Notes: a model not told the origin generated them from the letters alone. 64,000 nt of DNA from Rhynchosporium graminicola (GCA_900074885.1 FJUW01000044.1:156747-220746), one strand, 5' to 3'. Positions 47,501-60,034 are shown, counted from the first letter of the stretch. Made by a program: numbers and translations.

Positions 47501-48670
47501 GCTAGATTTGATAAATCCCTTATCTAGGTTCTCTATAAGGGACTCCTTAGTTACTTATAATTCGTCTATAAATTACTAATATAAGAGCGAATATATATTA
47601 GGTAATAGTTCTTCTAGAATAATTTTATAATTATATAAGCGATATAGCAGAAGAATATTAGAATCCTGCTTAGAAAAAGCCTCCTTAAGAGTATAATATA
47701 ATTCCGGTAGCTTTTCGATTATAAGTCGCTTAATATCAGGATCCTTAGGAGAATTACTATTTAAATAGTTTTATAAGAAGTAATTTATCTCGTAGATATT
47801 AATAAAGAATAATTCAGAGCTTTTATATTTTATATTAAAATAAAAAGCTATAGTATTAATTTAGTAAATCAGAACTAGTTTCTAGATCTTTAGAAGTCGA
47901 GAGGAGCACTTATAATAGGGTTTCGGCGCAAGTACTTTTCTCGATAAATTTAAAGCGGAAAAGGGTTCGGATTCCTTAGTAATAAGTAGAAATAAGTTAA
48001 ATAATAAGAATAATATATTAATATACTATATCGCTACTATTTAGGGTAATTAGTATTAATCTAGCTAGTTTATAGCTAAGTCCCGCGCGTTAGTATCGAT
48101 TTAGTAAGATCGATTAATACTAAGTTTATAAGGTAATAGAGTTATAATTATCTCCTTATTATATTAGAAAATAACTAGATATTATTCCGACTATAATAGC
48201 TTATAGTAGAGTATATCTAGCTTAACTTAGAATCGTTATATCTATTTAATACTAATAGTTATATCTTATTATCCTAAATCGAGGAGAATAAAAGAGTAGT
48301 TATAAATACGCTTACTATTAATAGAAAAGTATAAATATATAAAATAAGTAATATAAGTTCTAATAGACTATTAGAAACTATATATTAGAATAAAATAAAG
48401 TAGTAGCTCGATTTTAATACTAAGGGCCTCTAATAGTCGTCCGGTAAAGATATAATTAATAAATAGATAGCTATTCGCTCCGGTATCGATTAAGGTATTT
48501 ATAGAGACTCTTAGCTTATTCCTACTAGCTATAGTTAAGTATATAAATTACTTACTTTCTATTAGAGAGTTAAGGTTAAGATTAGAGAGATTATACTTAC
48601 GTAGACTTAAGAAGGAGTTTTTACTTAAGCCTCGCTATTTCCCTCTAGTATTAGTCCAGATTCGGAAGGT
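44590..48670 (-). pseudogene. Gypsy family-2 pol, copy 1 (RIP-broken)
   Basis: From high to low coordinate on the minus strand: protease with an intact active-site motif LIDTGANSYLFIN (about 48515-48475); reverse transcriptase with FYIAYLDNILIYSETL (about 47160-47110) followed by the thumb text (KSEFYITRTKYLGLIITNRI); RNase H (YIDYRSLEYFITTKVLTSKQ, about 46490-46420); integrase; and the chromodomain-like C-terminus near 44900-44800. Frames are broken by RIP-type stops. Confidence 0.75.
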
Positions 48671-48672
48671 AT

Positions 48673-48940
48673 TATAACGATACAAGACTCAAGGCGGTAT
48701 ATAAGTAAGAATAAATAAGTAGAGAGGCTAAGAGCGATCTTATATAGTCTACTACGAAGGAAATAAAAAGATAAGGAAAGAAGAAGAAGAGAGATCGAGT
48801 GCAAGGCACCTTATAAATATATGCCGGTACTAGTCCGATACTATACCGAGTCGGATACTAGTTCTACTAGGATACCTATGAACTTAGGCCCTAGTATCTA
48901 TCCTTCTTCTTATATGATATTCAGGTAAGCTATTATTATA
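48673..48940 (-). mobile_element. Solo LTR of Gypsy family-2 inside copy 1
   Basis: 268 bp with a 5-bp target duplication GGTAT / AGTAT (48668-48672 and 48941-48945), the one difference being a RIP-type change. The copy-1 sequence resumes exactly after it, as shown by alignment with copy 2 at about 56627-56650. Strand is given by similarity to the LTRs of the minus-strand copies. Confidence 0.85.
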
Positions 48941-49399
48941 AGTATATCTTCTATTACTTCCTCGGTTACTCTTTCTTTATAATAATAGCTCACCTGAAGG
49001 TTATATAAGAAGAAGGATAGATAATAGGGCCTAAGTTCATAGGTATCCCGGTAGAACTAGTATCTGACTTAGTATAATATCAGACTAATACTGGTATATA
49101 TATATAAGGTGCCTTATACTCTATCTCTCTTCTTCTTCCTTCCTTATCTTTTTATTTCCTTTATAGTAGACTATATAAGATCGCTCTTAGGCTCCCTACT
49201 CGTTTATTCTTACTTATATACCGCCTCGAGTCTTATATTAAATAAAAAGATTAAGATAGCTAGAGATAGCTTACTATAATATCTTACTACTAAGTTAGTT
49301 ATTCGATAACTACTCGCATATAGCTAAGATACTAGAGATCTCTCGGATAGCTATAAATTAGGGTTTAATTTAGCTTATCGTAAATAGTATAATAGAGGA

Positions 49400-50809
49400 G
49401 GTTTTCGCTAATACTTCTTTAATAACTCCCTTAGTATAAAGGAATTATAAATAGATTTTAAAGAAAGTATAATAAATACCCCGGAACTTTAACTTCTATA
49501 TATTATTATCGAAATAGCCTTAATATACTTCTTTTTAAGCTACTATTATAGCTCCTAACTAATAAACTAGAGACCCCTCTAGTTCTAAGGGGACTTAACG
49601 CGACCCTCTTTACTCTACCTCCGAACCTAATCTATTATATCTTTTCTTACTCTAAATATCTCTTATACTAGAGAATATTAATATCTTATTAAGGAAGTAC
49701 TAACTAAAAGAGAAAGGAAAATAAAAGCGAAATTCATTAGAAGTATAATTACTAAGTACTTCTATTACTATAGATAACTCGAACCTGATCTATTCTCTCT
49801 TATAATAATTAGCAGACTAGAAAGAAAAGAATAACTCTTTAGAAGATATTATAGATAGACTAATCTCTATATGAGATAAGTTCCTTATAAGGGTCCCTCG
49901 CTTATCTTCGACTTTCCTACTAGAACTAATACTATAATCTCCGCGTATTCTAGAGTTTAATAAGCTAATAAACTCTATTCCGATATATAGTACTAAGAGA
50001 GAAGATATTATTCCTAATAAACTATCTCTCTCTTCTAGTACTAAATCAGTAGAGTTATACCCTAGGAAGTCTTATCTTATTAAGAAGATCTTACTCTTAG
50101 ATAATAGATTAGACCTTACTTTCCTCTAATAGAGAGTATCGATACGAGACTAGCTAGCTATAAACGCTAACTACTACCCTATAGATTTCTCTTAGCGCGT
50201 TCTCGTATAAGGACTAGTTACTAGATTAGCTAAGGAGTATCTTACGCTTTAGTACTTTACTAACGAGTTTAAGACTAGCGATAAAATAATCTCTTTATTA
50301 GAGAAGAACTTTCTTATTAGTTTAGAGGAAGATAATTATTATAACGCTTTCTATTACTTAGAAATATAATAACTTAGCTATACTCGCGAGACTTTCGCTG
50401 AGTTTCGTAGTTGATTTTAAAGCGCTACTATTTAAAGTAAAGTTATAAAGAAGGAGTAGTTCTTCTATATATAAGATAAGATTATATTATTCTTATGCGC
50501 TTTAATTCTTATTATTAAACTAATATAGAATAAGGATTATATTTCTATAGTTAGATCCTTACTTTCTTTTAATACTAAGTATTATTATAACTTAGAACGT
50601 ACTTATCCTGAGAAAGCTACTACTCTAGTATAATACTATAAGCTTACTATTACTTCTACGACTACTATTAGTTCTACCCCTTACTAGTTCCTAAGCTTAG
50701 CCCCTTAATAAACTACTCTTATACTATATATATATACTTTTACTCTAGTATAAGCTTGTACTCCCTCTACGCTAAAACGCCTTACTACCTCGACTAGAGA
50801 ACTCCTTAG
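49400..50809 (+). pseudogene. Gypsy family-2 gag, copy 3 (RIP-broken)
   Basis: Gag-like text is readable near 50380-50600 (YTRETFAEFRS, then SLLSFNTKYYYNLERTYPEK), followed by a proline- and threonine-rich tail (TTISSTPYQFLSLAP). Its antisense twin in copy 2 lies at about 58160-56752. Stops are at Q and W positions; the frame ends at the copy-2 insertion. Confidence 0.6.
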
Positions 50810-50814
50810 GTATT

Positions 50815-51082
50815 TGTAACGACATAAGACTCAAGGCGGTATACAAGCAAGAATAAACGAGTAGGGAGGCTAAGAGCGATCTTATATAGTCTACTACGAA
50901 GGAAATAAAAAGATAAGGAAAGAAGAAGAAGAGAGATAGAGTGCAAAATACCTTATATATATATACCGGTACTAGTCCGATACTATACCGGGTCGGATAC
51001 TAGTTCTGCCGGGATACCTATGAACTTAGGCCCTATTATCTATCCTTCTTCTCATATGATATTCAGGTAAGCTATTATTATA
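50815..51082 (-). repeat. 3' LTR of Gypsy family-2 copy 2
   Basis: Starts TGTAACGACATAAGACTC; its inner end is RIPped to ATTATTATA. Collinear with 58324-58591. Confidence 0.9.
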
Positions 51083-51359
51083 TTACCCCCCCCCTAAGAA
51101 GAGCTTGACCCTAAGCTCGGAAGGTTATAGTTTATACTAGAATTAGTCTTTATTATAACTGTTTTCGTCGATATTCGCGTAATAGGCGCTAGCTGCTCTT
51201 TAGTAGTAGTAAATTCTTTATCAGGTTCTAACTAGTTATATCGCTATAATAGTACTATATTAGTTATAGCTTCTAAATCGAGCGGTAGGCAGTATTTACT
51301 TTATCTATTTGCAGTAAGAGTCGAGTTTAAGTAGAGCGTAAGGTATATAAAGGAAGGGG

Positions 51360-52538
51360 TTTATTAATATTAGAGCCTTTCCTTTTTAACTACGATAACT
51401 ACTTCAACTTATAAGTTTACTCTCCTTAGACTATAATACGGCTCCTATAGTAAGTATCGTTACTAACTACTATAGTAGTCTACTATAATCTTATATATTA
51501 ATCGACCTAATTAACTCTTCTCTTAATATAAGTAAGTTTCTTATCTTAGTTTTAGGAATAGTCCTTAAGTATAGTATAAGGGTTTCACGGATCTATAACG
51601 CTAACTCCTATAGTGCTTTTACTAGTTCCTGCCGGTACTCTTTCGGTAGCGTATTATATATATTACTTGCGATATATTCGCGCTTTCCTTAAGATAAAGT
51701 ATAATAATACTCCTATTTTAGAACTCTTATACTCGTTTAATAAGCTTAACTCTAAGCTTTATAAGTATTATTTAGTATTAAAGAGTAGTTATAAGTATAT
51801 AAGTTACTTAAATATAAACGTAGTTATATATACTAACGCGTTATAATTACTTAACTATATTAATATAGAGTATACTATTTTATCCGGTTTACTTCTTAGC
51901 AGTAAAGCTAAAGACGCGGAGCTAAATCGGGGTAGTATCGTAGCTACTTATAAGGCTATTAATTAGATTTATTATCTCGCGAAATCTATTACTCCTATTA
52001 CTATATTAGAGATTACTACTATATAATTAGTAGAGACTTAAGCTTTAAGGCGTTCTATAGAGAAAGTATTTAAGGAGTTAGAGTTTATTAAAGTAGTAAG
52101 TTGCGATCTTAAACCCTTAGATACTAGTATAATACTAACGCGATATAGGATTTAGATCTTCTAATAGTCGATTCGGTGAAGTCTAAGTTAATAGCTAAAA
52201 TAGTATTAAAGTAGATAAAGGAATTAAATAGTATTATATAGGAATTTAAAAAGAAAGCTATATTTAAAGCTATAATATCTAATACTAGGGAAAAGAAGAA
52301 TTTGCTTTCTAGTTCAGAGATAGTATTAGATCTAGATATTCTCGGACCCTCTCTAAAGAAGAAAGCCTATAAGATTAGCTATTATATTCAGTTTACTACT
52401 AGGGCTACGTTAGTAGATTTAGGTAAGGAGTTAGATATAGTAGTTCTGATTCTAGATATTCCAGATTTACTAGAAGCTTCGGAGGACTTAAGAGAGAAAG
52501 CCGGTAAAATAGAGATAGTTAAAGAAGTAGAGTTTTAA
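51360..52538 (+). pseudogene. Antisense ORF between pol and 3' LTR, copy 2
   Basis: The plus strand contains two stop-free runs, 51613-51846 (LLLVPAGTLSVAYYIYYLRY, then ELLYSFNKLNSKLYKYYLVL) and 52302-52538 (LSSSEIVLDLDILGPSLKKK, then acidic text to the TAA at 52536-52538). They are joined by protein-like text with Q-type stops (SSKAKDAELNRGSIVATYKA; RRSIEKVFKELEFIKVV). The runs are in different frames, so there was a splice or an indel. The stop is at the same place in copy 1. Pol on the other strand ends at about 52570, so the ORFs converge. Antisense ORFs in this position are known in some plant Gypsy lineages; I know of no product match here. Confidence 0.55.
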
Positions 52539-52569
52539 ATATAGTATTATTATAGAGTATAATCAGGGG

Positions 52570-55500
52570 ATTATTCTTAGTAATAAATTCTAATACTAGT
52601 AACTATAATAGCTTATTATCTTCTAAGTAACTATAGTTATCTATTCCGTCTTCCTAGGCTTTAATCTACTAATCTAGTTTACGCGGAGGTCTAAGTTTAC
52701 TTAGGTTAGTAGCGTAAAAGTCTCTAAGCTTATACGGAGCACTTATTAAGTCGGAAGTATTATACTAAGTTAAGTCCGGGTCGTAGCTTAGCTAGCTAAC
52801 TTAATACTTCAGATTACCTCTTAGGAGCTATATAGTAAGTATATCTTATAATTCCTACTCTTCTTAAGTAGCGATAACCTCCGGGAGTAGGTTTTATAAC
52901 TCCTAGTCTAGTAATAGGTCGTCCGGGTCCTTAAAGAGTAATTCGGGAGCGAATATATTATAAATAGAAGATCCCGGGGGTAAATCTAGCTTATAAGAGT
53001 ATCTGATCTTAGCTAGGACTTAGTATAGTCCTACCTAGAGACTAGATAGCTTCTTACTTAGCTAATAATTCTTAAGGTTCCTTATAAAGAGAAATACCTT
53101 ATCTCTAACTTCCTAGTTAATACTACGCTATTTCGGGTCAGTTATAGCGCTTATCTTATACTAAGTAGCTAGTATATTAGCTTTTATAACCTCGATAGCG
53201 GATTTAGTATATTTAGCTAAGGATTTAATATTAGTATAGTTAAGCTTCTCTTATAGTATTAATCCGGTAAGTTACTTCTAGTTCTAGCTATTCTATAGTA
53301 ATATACTATATTTAAGGGTATATAGCGCTATATTAGTAGAGTCGTAAGGTAGAGTTACTTAGGCGCGGTCTATTATTAGTAGTAGTTCGCCCTAGTTACT
53401 CTAGTAGTAATTAATAAAAGGTCTAAGGCGTTAGTTAATATACTAATTTATAATCTCTATTTATCTATTAGTTTACTAGTAGAAAGAGGTAGAGAGCTTA
53501 ACCTTAACTCTAATTATATAGTAAAACTCTTACTAGAAAGATAAAACTAACTAAGCTCCTTAGTCAGATATAATTAACTTAGAAGTATATCCGAAATAAT
53601 ATATCTATTAAATAAATAATATTACTATCCTGCGGGTATCGATATTATAGTAGTATAGTATCGATATAGAGTCCTTCCCTAAGTAGTCGATAAATACTAA
53701 TATCCTATTAAATCCTTAGTTATTAGGCGGAAAGTCCTTAAAATCTATAGCTAAGTACTATATAGAGTAGCTAGGCACTAGTAATAGGTAGAGGAATCCT
53801 TATTATTTCGTTTACTTCAGATAAGAGTACTAATAGAAGCAGTAATTATAAGTATATCGTTTTATATCCGATATAAGTCCTTTCTAGTAGTAATAAGTAG
53901 AAATTATTTCAGCGGTCTTATAAGTATTCGGATAAGTAGAGGAAACTTAATCGTAGACTTCGCTAATTAAACAGGTATATAGTAAGGTATAGCGTTATAT
54001 ATATAGATAACTATTATAAAGTAGTAAACTATCGTTAATAGTATAGCTATCTCTTAATATATTCTATTTATTAGAGAACGATTCTTAGTTAAATTAGTAT
54101 AGTTTCTCGATTAAATTAAAAGAGTTATATATAAGTTCCGGTAGCGTATTAGTCCTTAGCGATATTAGGTATATATAACTAATTTAATCGATATATTACT
54201 TAGCTAATTCCGCGTTAATCCTAAGGTCTAAGTAGTCTAAAGGTAATAAAACCCGAGATCTACTATCTTATTTCTATTATTCCTATATCTTTAGATCTTA
54301 TTCCTTATAGCTAAGGATATTAGCTTTAGTATTATCTTTACTAAGTATATATATAATTTAAAAGTTGAATTCGGAAAGGAATTCTATCTATCTAGCTTAC
54401 TTACTAGTTAGGACTTTAGTAGTTATAAAGTATTCTAAGGATCGATAGTCTATATATACGCCGGTATAGTATTATAGAGATATAAGTTCCGATCTCTATT
54501 TCCGGAAAGACTTAATAATAGCGTATAGCTCCTTATCGTAGATCTCCTAGTTTAGTTTATATCTATTAAGAATATAAGAGTAGAATCTAATTAGATACTA
54601 TTAGTTATCTTTATATAATTAAGAGATAACTCTAGCTATTATACTATTAGAAGTATTAGCTTCTAGTTTAATCTATAATTCAGAGTCGAAATAGTATAGT
54701 TTCTATACTAATAGTAGCTATTAATATAAATCGTCGAAGGACTTCTTATAATTATTAGTAAAATTCTATAGTACTATAGGCCGAGTAAGTACTAAGAGAG
54801 GTTTAGCGATAAGGCCGAAATTCCGAATAAATTAATAATAGAACTTATAGAATCCTAGGAAGGATTTCATAGCTATTACTATTTCAGGGTACTTCTAATC
54901 TACTAATAGTATTACCTTCTTAGGATCTGGCTCGATTCTATTAGTAGTAATAATATATCTAAAGTATTTAGTCCGAGTAATATAGAATTCGCTTTTCTTA
55001 ATATCTACCTGAAGTCCGGTATCTATTAAGCGTTATAGTACTAATTTAATATATTCCTTATATTCCTAAAGCGTTTCCGAGTATATAAGAATATTATCTA
55101 AGTAAGTTATATAGAAATTATCTAAGTAATCTAGTAGTATATTATTTATATATCGCTAGTACGTACTAGGTCTATTATAGAGCTTAAAAAGTAGTACTTT
55201 ATATTTATAAGATCTAAAGCGAGTTCGGAAAGTAATATACTCCTCGGATTCGGGGTCTATATAGATATAGTTAAATATTACCCGGATATCTAATTTAGTA
55301 AAGATTACTACTTTAGATATACGAGTTAAGAGCTTATCGATCTTAAGTATTAGGTATAAATCCTTTCGAGTGATCGTATTAAGCTTACGATAGTTAATAT
55401 AGAAGCGTAATCCTCTATCGGCCTTTTTAATAAATAGTATAAGTAATATAAAGGGACTTTAGCTAGATTCGATAAATCCCTTATCTAAGTTCTTTATAAG

Positions 55501-56640
55501 ATACTCCTTAGTTACTTATAATTTATCTATAGATTACTAATATAAGAGCGAATATATATTAAGTAATAGTTCTTCTAGAATAATTTTATAATCGTATAAG
55601 TAATATAGTAGAAGAATATTAGAATCCCGCTTAGAAAAAGCTTCCTTAAGAGTATAATACTATTCTAATAGCTTTTCGGCTATAAGTCGTTCAGTATCAA
55701 GATCCTTAGGAGAGTTATTATTTAGATAGTCTTATAAGAGGTAATCTATCTTATAGATACTAATAAAGAATAATTCGGAACTTTTACGTTTTATATTAAA
55801 GTAAAAAGCTATAGTACTAATTTAATAAATCAGAACTAGTTTCTAGATCCTTAGAGGTTAAGAGAAGCACTTATAATAGAGTTTTAGCGCAAGTACTTTT
55901 CTCGATGAATTTAGAGCGGAAAGAGATTCGGATTCCTTAGTAATAAGCGGAAATAAGTTAAAAGGTAAAGATAATACGTTAATATACTATATTACTACTA
56001 TTTAGTATAATCGGCGTTAGTCTAGCTAGTTTATAGCTAAGTCCCGCGCGTTAGCGTTAATTTAGTAAGATCGATTAATACTAGGTTTATAAGGTAATAA
56101 AGTTATAATTATCTCCTTATTATATTAGAAAGTAGCTAGATAGTATTCCGATTATAATAGCTTATAGTAGCGCGTATCTAGCTTAACCTGAAATTATTAT
56201 ATCTATTTAATACTAATAATTATATCTTATTATCCTAAATCGAGAAGAATAAAAAAGTAGTTATAAATATACTTACTATTAATAGAAAAGTATAAATATA
56301 TAAAATAAGTAATATAAGTTCTAATAAACTATTAGAAACTACGTATTAGAATAGAATAAAGCAGTAGCTCGATTTTAATACCAAGGGCCCCCGATAGTTA
56401 TCCGGTAAGAGTACGATTAATAAATAGATAACTATTCGCTCTAGTATCGATTAAGCTATTTATAGAGACTCCTAGCCTATTTATACTAACTATAGTCGGG
56501 TATATAAATTACTTACTTCCTATTAGGGAGTTAAAGTCTAGATTAGAAAGATTATACTTATATAGACTTAAGAAGGAGTTTTTACTTAGGCCTTATTATT
56601 TCCCTCTAGTATTAGTCTAGATTCGGAGAGTATATCTTCT
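52570..56640 (-). pseudogene. Gypsy family-2 pol, copy 2 (RIP-broken)
   Basis: Read leftward: protease (active-site text LIDTRANS near 56455-56430, with G changed to R), reverse transcriptase (YLDN box near 55115-55090), RNase H, integrase, then a C-terminal segment (about 53110-52640) reading KVFLFIRNLKNY, YSYKLDLPPGSSIYNIFAPE, and a chromodomain (EDILTVRLLRGNLKYRV-like, with a W-G-Y-D-P loop and YNTSDLISAPYKLRDFY). Confidence 0.75.
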
Positions 56641-56751
56641 ACTACTTCCTTAGTTACTTAATCCTCTTCCGGAAATTCGTTAATTAATTAAACTTTAAGC
56701 AAGTTAGAGTAATCTAGCTTAATATAACTAAGCTATCTATAACTATAATAC

Positions 56752-58250
56752 CTAAGGGGTTCTCCGGTCGAGGTAGTAAAGCGTTTTAGCGCGGAGGGAG
56801 TACTAGCTTATACCGGGGTAGAAGTACGTATATATAGTACGGGAGTAGTTTATCGAGGAGCTAAGCTTAAGGACTAGTAAGAGGTAGAACTAGTAGTAGT
56901 CGTAGTAGTAATAGTAAGCTTATAGTACTATACCTAGGCAGTAGCTTTCTCAGGATAAGTATATTCTGAGTTATAACGATACTTAGTATTAAAAGAAAGT
57001 AAGGATCTAACTATAGAAGCGTAGTCCTTATTCTATATTAATTTAATAATAAGAGTTAAAGCGTATAAGAATAGTATAATCTTATCTTATATATAGAAGA
57101 ACTACTCCTTCTTTTTAATCTTACCTTAAATAGTAGCGCTTTAAAATCGATTATAAAACTCAGCGAAAGTCTCGCGTATATAGCCGGGTTATTATATTTC
57201 TAGGCGATAGAAAGCGTTATAGTAGTTATCTTCCTCTAAACTAGTAAGAAAGTTCTCCTCTAATAAGAAAATTATTTTATTACTAGTTTTAAACTCGTTA
57301 GTAAGGTACTAAGGCGTAAGATACTCCTTAGCTAATCTAGTAACTAGCTCTTATACGAGAACGCGCTAAGAGAAGTCCGTAGGGTAGTAGTTAGCGTTTA
57401 TAGCTAGCTAGTCTCGTATCGATACTCTCTATTAGAGGAAGGTAAGGTCCGATCTATTATCTAGGGGTAGGATCTTCTTAGTAAGATAAGACTTCCTAAG
57501 GCGTAACTCTACCGATTCGGCGCTGGGAGAGGGAGATAGTTTATTAGGAATAGTATTCTCTCTCTTAATACTATGTATCGGAATAGAGTTTATTAGGTTA
57601 TTAAACTCTACTATACGCGGAGATTATAGTATTAGTTCTAGTAGGAGAGTCGAAGACAGGTAAGGGACCCCTATAAGGAACTTATCTTATATAGAGATTA
57701 GTCTATCTATAGTATCTTCTAAAGAGTTATTCTTTTCCTTTTAGTCTACTAATTATTATAAGAGGAAATAGATCAGGTTCGAGTCACCTATAGTAGTAAG
57801 AGTACTTAGCGATTATATTCCTAGTGAATTTCACTTTTATTTTCTTTTCCCTCTTAGTTAGTACTTCCTTAATAAAGTATTAATATTCTCTAAGGTAAGA
57901 GACGTTTAGAGTAAGGAAAAGTATAATAGATTAGGTTCAGAGGTAGAGCAGGGGGGATCGCGTTAAGTTCCCTTAGAACTAAAGAGGTCTCTAGTTTATT
58001 AGTTAAGAGCTATAATAGTAGCTTAAAAAGGGGTATATTAGGGCTATTTTAGTAGCGATATATAGAGATTAAAGTTCCGGGGTATTTATTATACTTTCTT
58101 CAAAATCTATCTATAATTCTTTTATACTAAGGGAGTTATTAAAAGAGCGTTAGTAAAGACCTTCTCTATTATACTATTTATAATAAGCTAAATTAAACCC
58201 TGATTCATAGTTATCCGAGAGATCTCTAGTATCTTAGCTATATACGAGTA
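56752..58250 (-). pseudogene. Gypsy family-2 gag, copy 2 (RIP-broken)
   Basis: Collinear with 49300-50809 in reverse complement, so the same protein as the copy-3 gag. Stops are of Q and W type. No zinc knuckle could be read with confidence. Confidence 0.6.
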
Positions 58251-58323
58251 GTTATCGAATAACTAACTTAGTAGTAAGATATTATAGTAAGCTATCTCCG
58301 GCTATCTTAATCTTTTTATTTAA

Positions 58324-58591
58324 TATAACGATATAAGACTTAAAGTAGTATATAAGTAAGAATAAATAAGTAAGGAAGCTAAGAGCGATCTTATATAGTC
58401 TACTACGAAGGAAACAAAAAGATAAGGAAGGAAGAAGAAAAGAGATAGAGTATAAAGCACCTTATATATATATACCGGTACTAGTCTAATACTATACCGG
58501 GTCGGATACTAGTTCTGCCGGGATACCTATGAACTTAGGCCCTGTTATCTATCCTTCTTCTCATGTGATATTCAGGTGAGCTGTCGTCACA
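58324..58591 (-). repeat. 5' LTR of Gypsy family-2 copy 2
   Basis: 268 bp. Its right end (TCAGGTGAGCTGTCGTCACA) keeps the original CA and TG dinucleotides that are lost in the other LTRs, and so defines the true LTR terminus. Confidence 0.9.
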
Positions 58592-58596
58592 GTATT

Positions 58597-59846
58597 ATAG
58601 CTATAGATAGCTTAGTTATATTAAGCTAGATTACCTTAACTCGCCTAAAGTTTAATTAATCGACGAATTTCCGGAAGAGAAAAGAGTAACTAAGGAAGTA
58701 GTAGAGAATATACCCTCCGAATCTGGACTAATACTAAAGGGAAATAATAAGGCTTAAGTAAAAACTCTTTCCTAGGTCTATATAAGTATAATCTCTCTAA
58801 TCTTAACCTTAACTCTCTAATAAGAAATAAGTAATTCATATACTTAACTATAGTTAGTATAAACGAGCTAAAAGTCTCTATAAATAGCTTAATCGATACT
58901 AGAGCGAATAGTTATCTATTTATTAATCGTACTCTTATCAGATAATTATCAGAGGCCCTTAGTATTAAAATCGAGCTAATATCTTATTCTATTCTAATAT
59001 ATAGATTCTAATAGTCTATTAGAACTTATATTATCTATTTTATATATTTATACTTTTCTATTAATAATAAGCGTATTTATAACTATCTTTTTATTCTCCT
59101 TAATTTAGGATAGTAAGATATAATTATTAGTATTAAATAGATATAATAATTTCAAGTTAAGCTAAATACGCTCTACTATAAGCTACTATAGCCGGAACGC
59201 TATCTAGTTACTTTCTAATATAATAAGGAGATAATTATAACTTTATTACCTTATAAACCTAGTATTAATCGATCTTACTAAATCGATACTAACGCGCAGG
59301 ACTTAGCTATAAACTAGCTAGACTAATACTAATTATATTAAATAGTAGTAATATAGTATATTAACGTATTATCTTTATTATTTAACTTATTTCCGCTTAT
59401 CGCTAAGGAATCCGAACCCTTTTTTACTCCGAATTTATCGAGAAAGGTACTTACGCCGAAACTCTATTATAAGTACTTCTCTTAACTTCCGAGGATCTAG
59501 AGACTAGCTCTGATTTACTAAATTAGTATTATAGCTTTCTATTTTAATATAAAATATAAAAGCTCTAAATTATTCTTTACTAGTATCTACGAGATAGACT
59601 GCCTCTTATAAGACTATCTAAATAGTAACTCCTCTAAGGATCTTAATACTAAACGACTTATAGCTGAAAAGCTACTAGAATAGTACTATATCCTTAAGGA
59701 GGCTTTTTCTAAGCGGGATTCTAATATTCTTCTATTATATTACTTATATAATTATAAAATCACTTTAGAAGAACTATTACTTAATATATATTCGCTCTTA
59801 TATTAGTAATCTATAGATAAATTATAAGTAACTAAGGAGTATCTGT
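58597..59846 (+). pseudogene. Gypsy family-2 protease and start of RT, copy 3
   Basis: Continues copy 3 after the second GTATT. The protease site is at about 58880-58920 (NSLIDTRANSYLFINRTLIR). The reverse-transcriptase N-terminal region is cut by the Copia LTR at 59847; the severed text is the reverse complement of the copy-1 region near 47530-47590. Confidence 0.75.
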
Positions 59847-60021
59847 TGCGAGGATATGGGTCTTGGCATGGATCAGGTGACTGTAATCACGTGCATGGTC
59901 CGTGCGGATATTCCTAGATAATATCTTCTGTCGACTCTCCATAGTAATTAGTACTGCAATGCAACTAATATCATTCAACTACTCTATGCCTTACTCTGAA
60001 GATCAACGTAACCTTACGATA
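59847..60021 (+). repeat. 5' LTR of the Copia element
   Basis: The start TGCGAGGATATGGG is fixed by comparison with the solo LTR at 7232-7832, whose ACTAT duplication defines the terminus. The end is taken as the base before the primer site and reads GATA (CA expected, RIP type). About 175 bp. Confidence 0.7.
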
Positions 60022-60034
60022 GGTTATGAGCCCC
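60022..60034 (+). other. Copia primer-binding site (initiator tRNA-Met anticodon arm)
   Basis: GGTTATGAGCCCC directly follows the LTR. Its complement GGGGCUCAUAACC corresponds to the anticodon stem-loop (CAU) of eukaryotic initiator tRNA-Met. Copia-type elements such as Drosophila copia and yeast Ty5 prime from this internal part of the initiator tRNA, not from its 3' end. Confidence 0.75.

Larger units (their letters stand above)
42852..48977 (-). mobile_element. Gypsy family-2 copy 1 (minus strand), 5' part beyond the window
   Basis: The 3' LTR is 42852-43120. Next to it is the polypurine tract, read on the minus strand as GGGGGGAGTAA. Pol runs leftward from about 48670 to 44590. A solo LTR of the same family (48673-48940) and copy 3 (from 48978) interrupt it, so its 5' part and second LTR lie past 64000. 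43121-48672 is collinear with copy 2 (51083-56631) with almost no length difference. Confidence 0.85.
50815..58591 (-). mobile_element. Gypsy family-2 copy 2, complete (minus strand)
   Basis: LTRs at 50815-51082 and 58324-58591 (268 bp each) and a perfect target duplication GTATT (50810-50814 and 58592-58596). The polypurine tract (CCCCCCCCC on plus) at 51086-51094 identifies the left LTR as 3', so the element reads leftward. Total 7777 bp. The order on the minus strand is gag, protease, RT, RNase H, integrase with chromodomain, then 1.5 kb carrying an antisense ORF. Joining across it restores copy 3 exactly. Confidence 0.95.
48978..59846 (+). mobile_element. Gypsy family-2 copy 3 (plus strand), split by copy 2 and Copia
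   Basis: The 5' LTR at 48978-49237 is in reverse orientation to the LTRs of copies 1 and 2 and lacks 8 bp at its inner end. Then follow 5' leader and gag (49238-50814), interruption by copy 2 (50815-58591), protease and the start of reverse transcriptase (58597-59846), then interruption by Copia. Its 3' part lies beyond the window. It is itself inserted in copy 1 after 48977. Confidence 0.85.
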
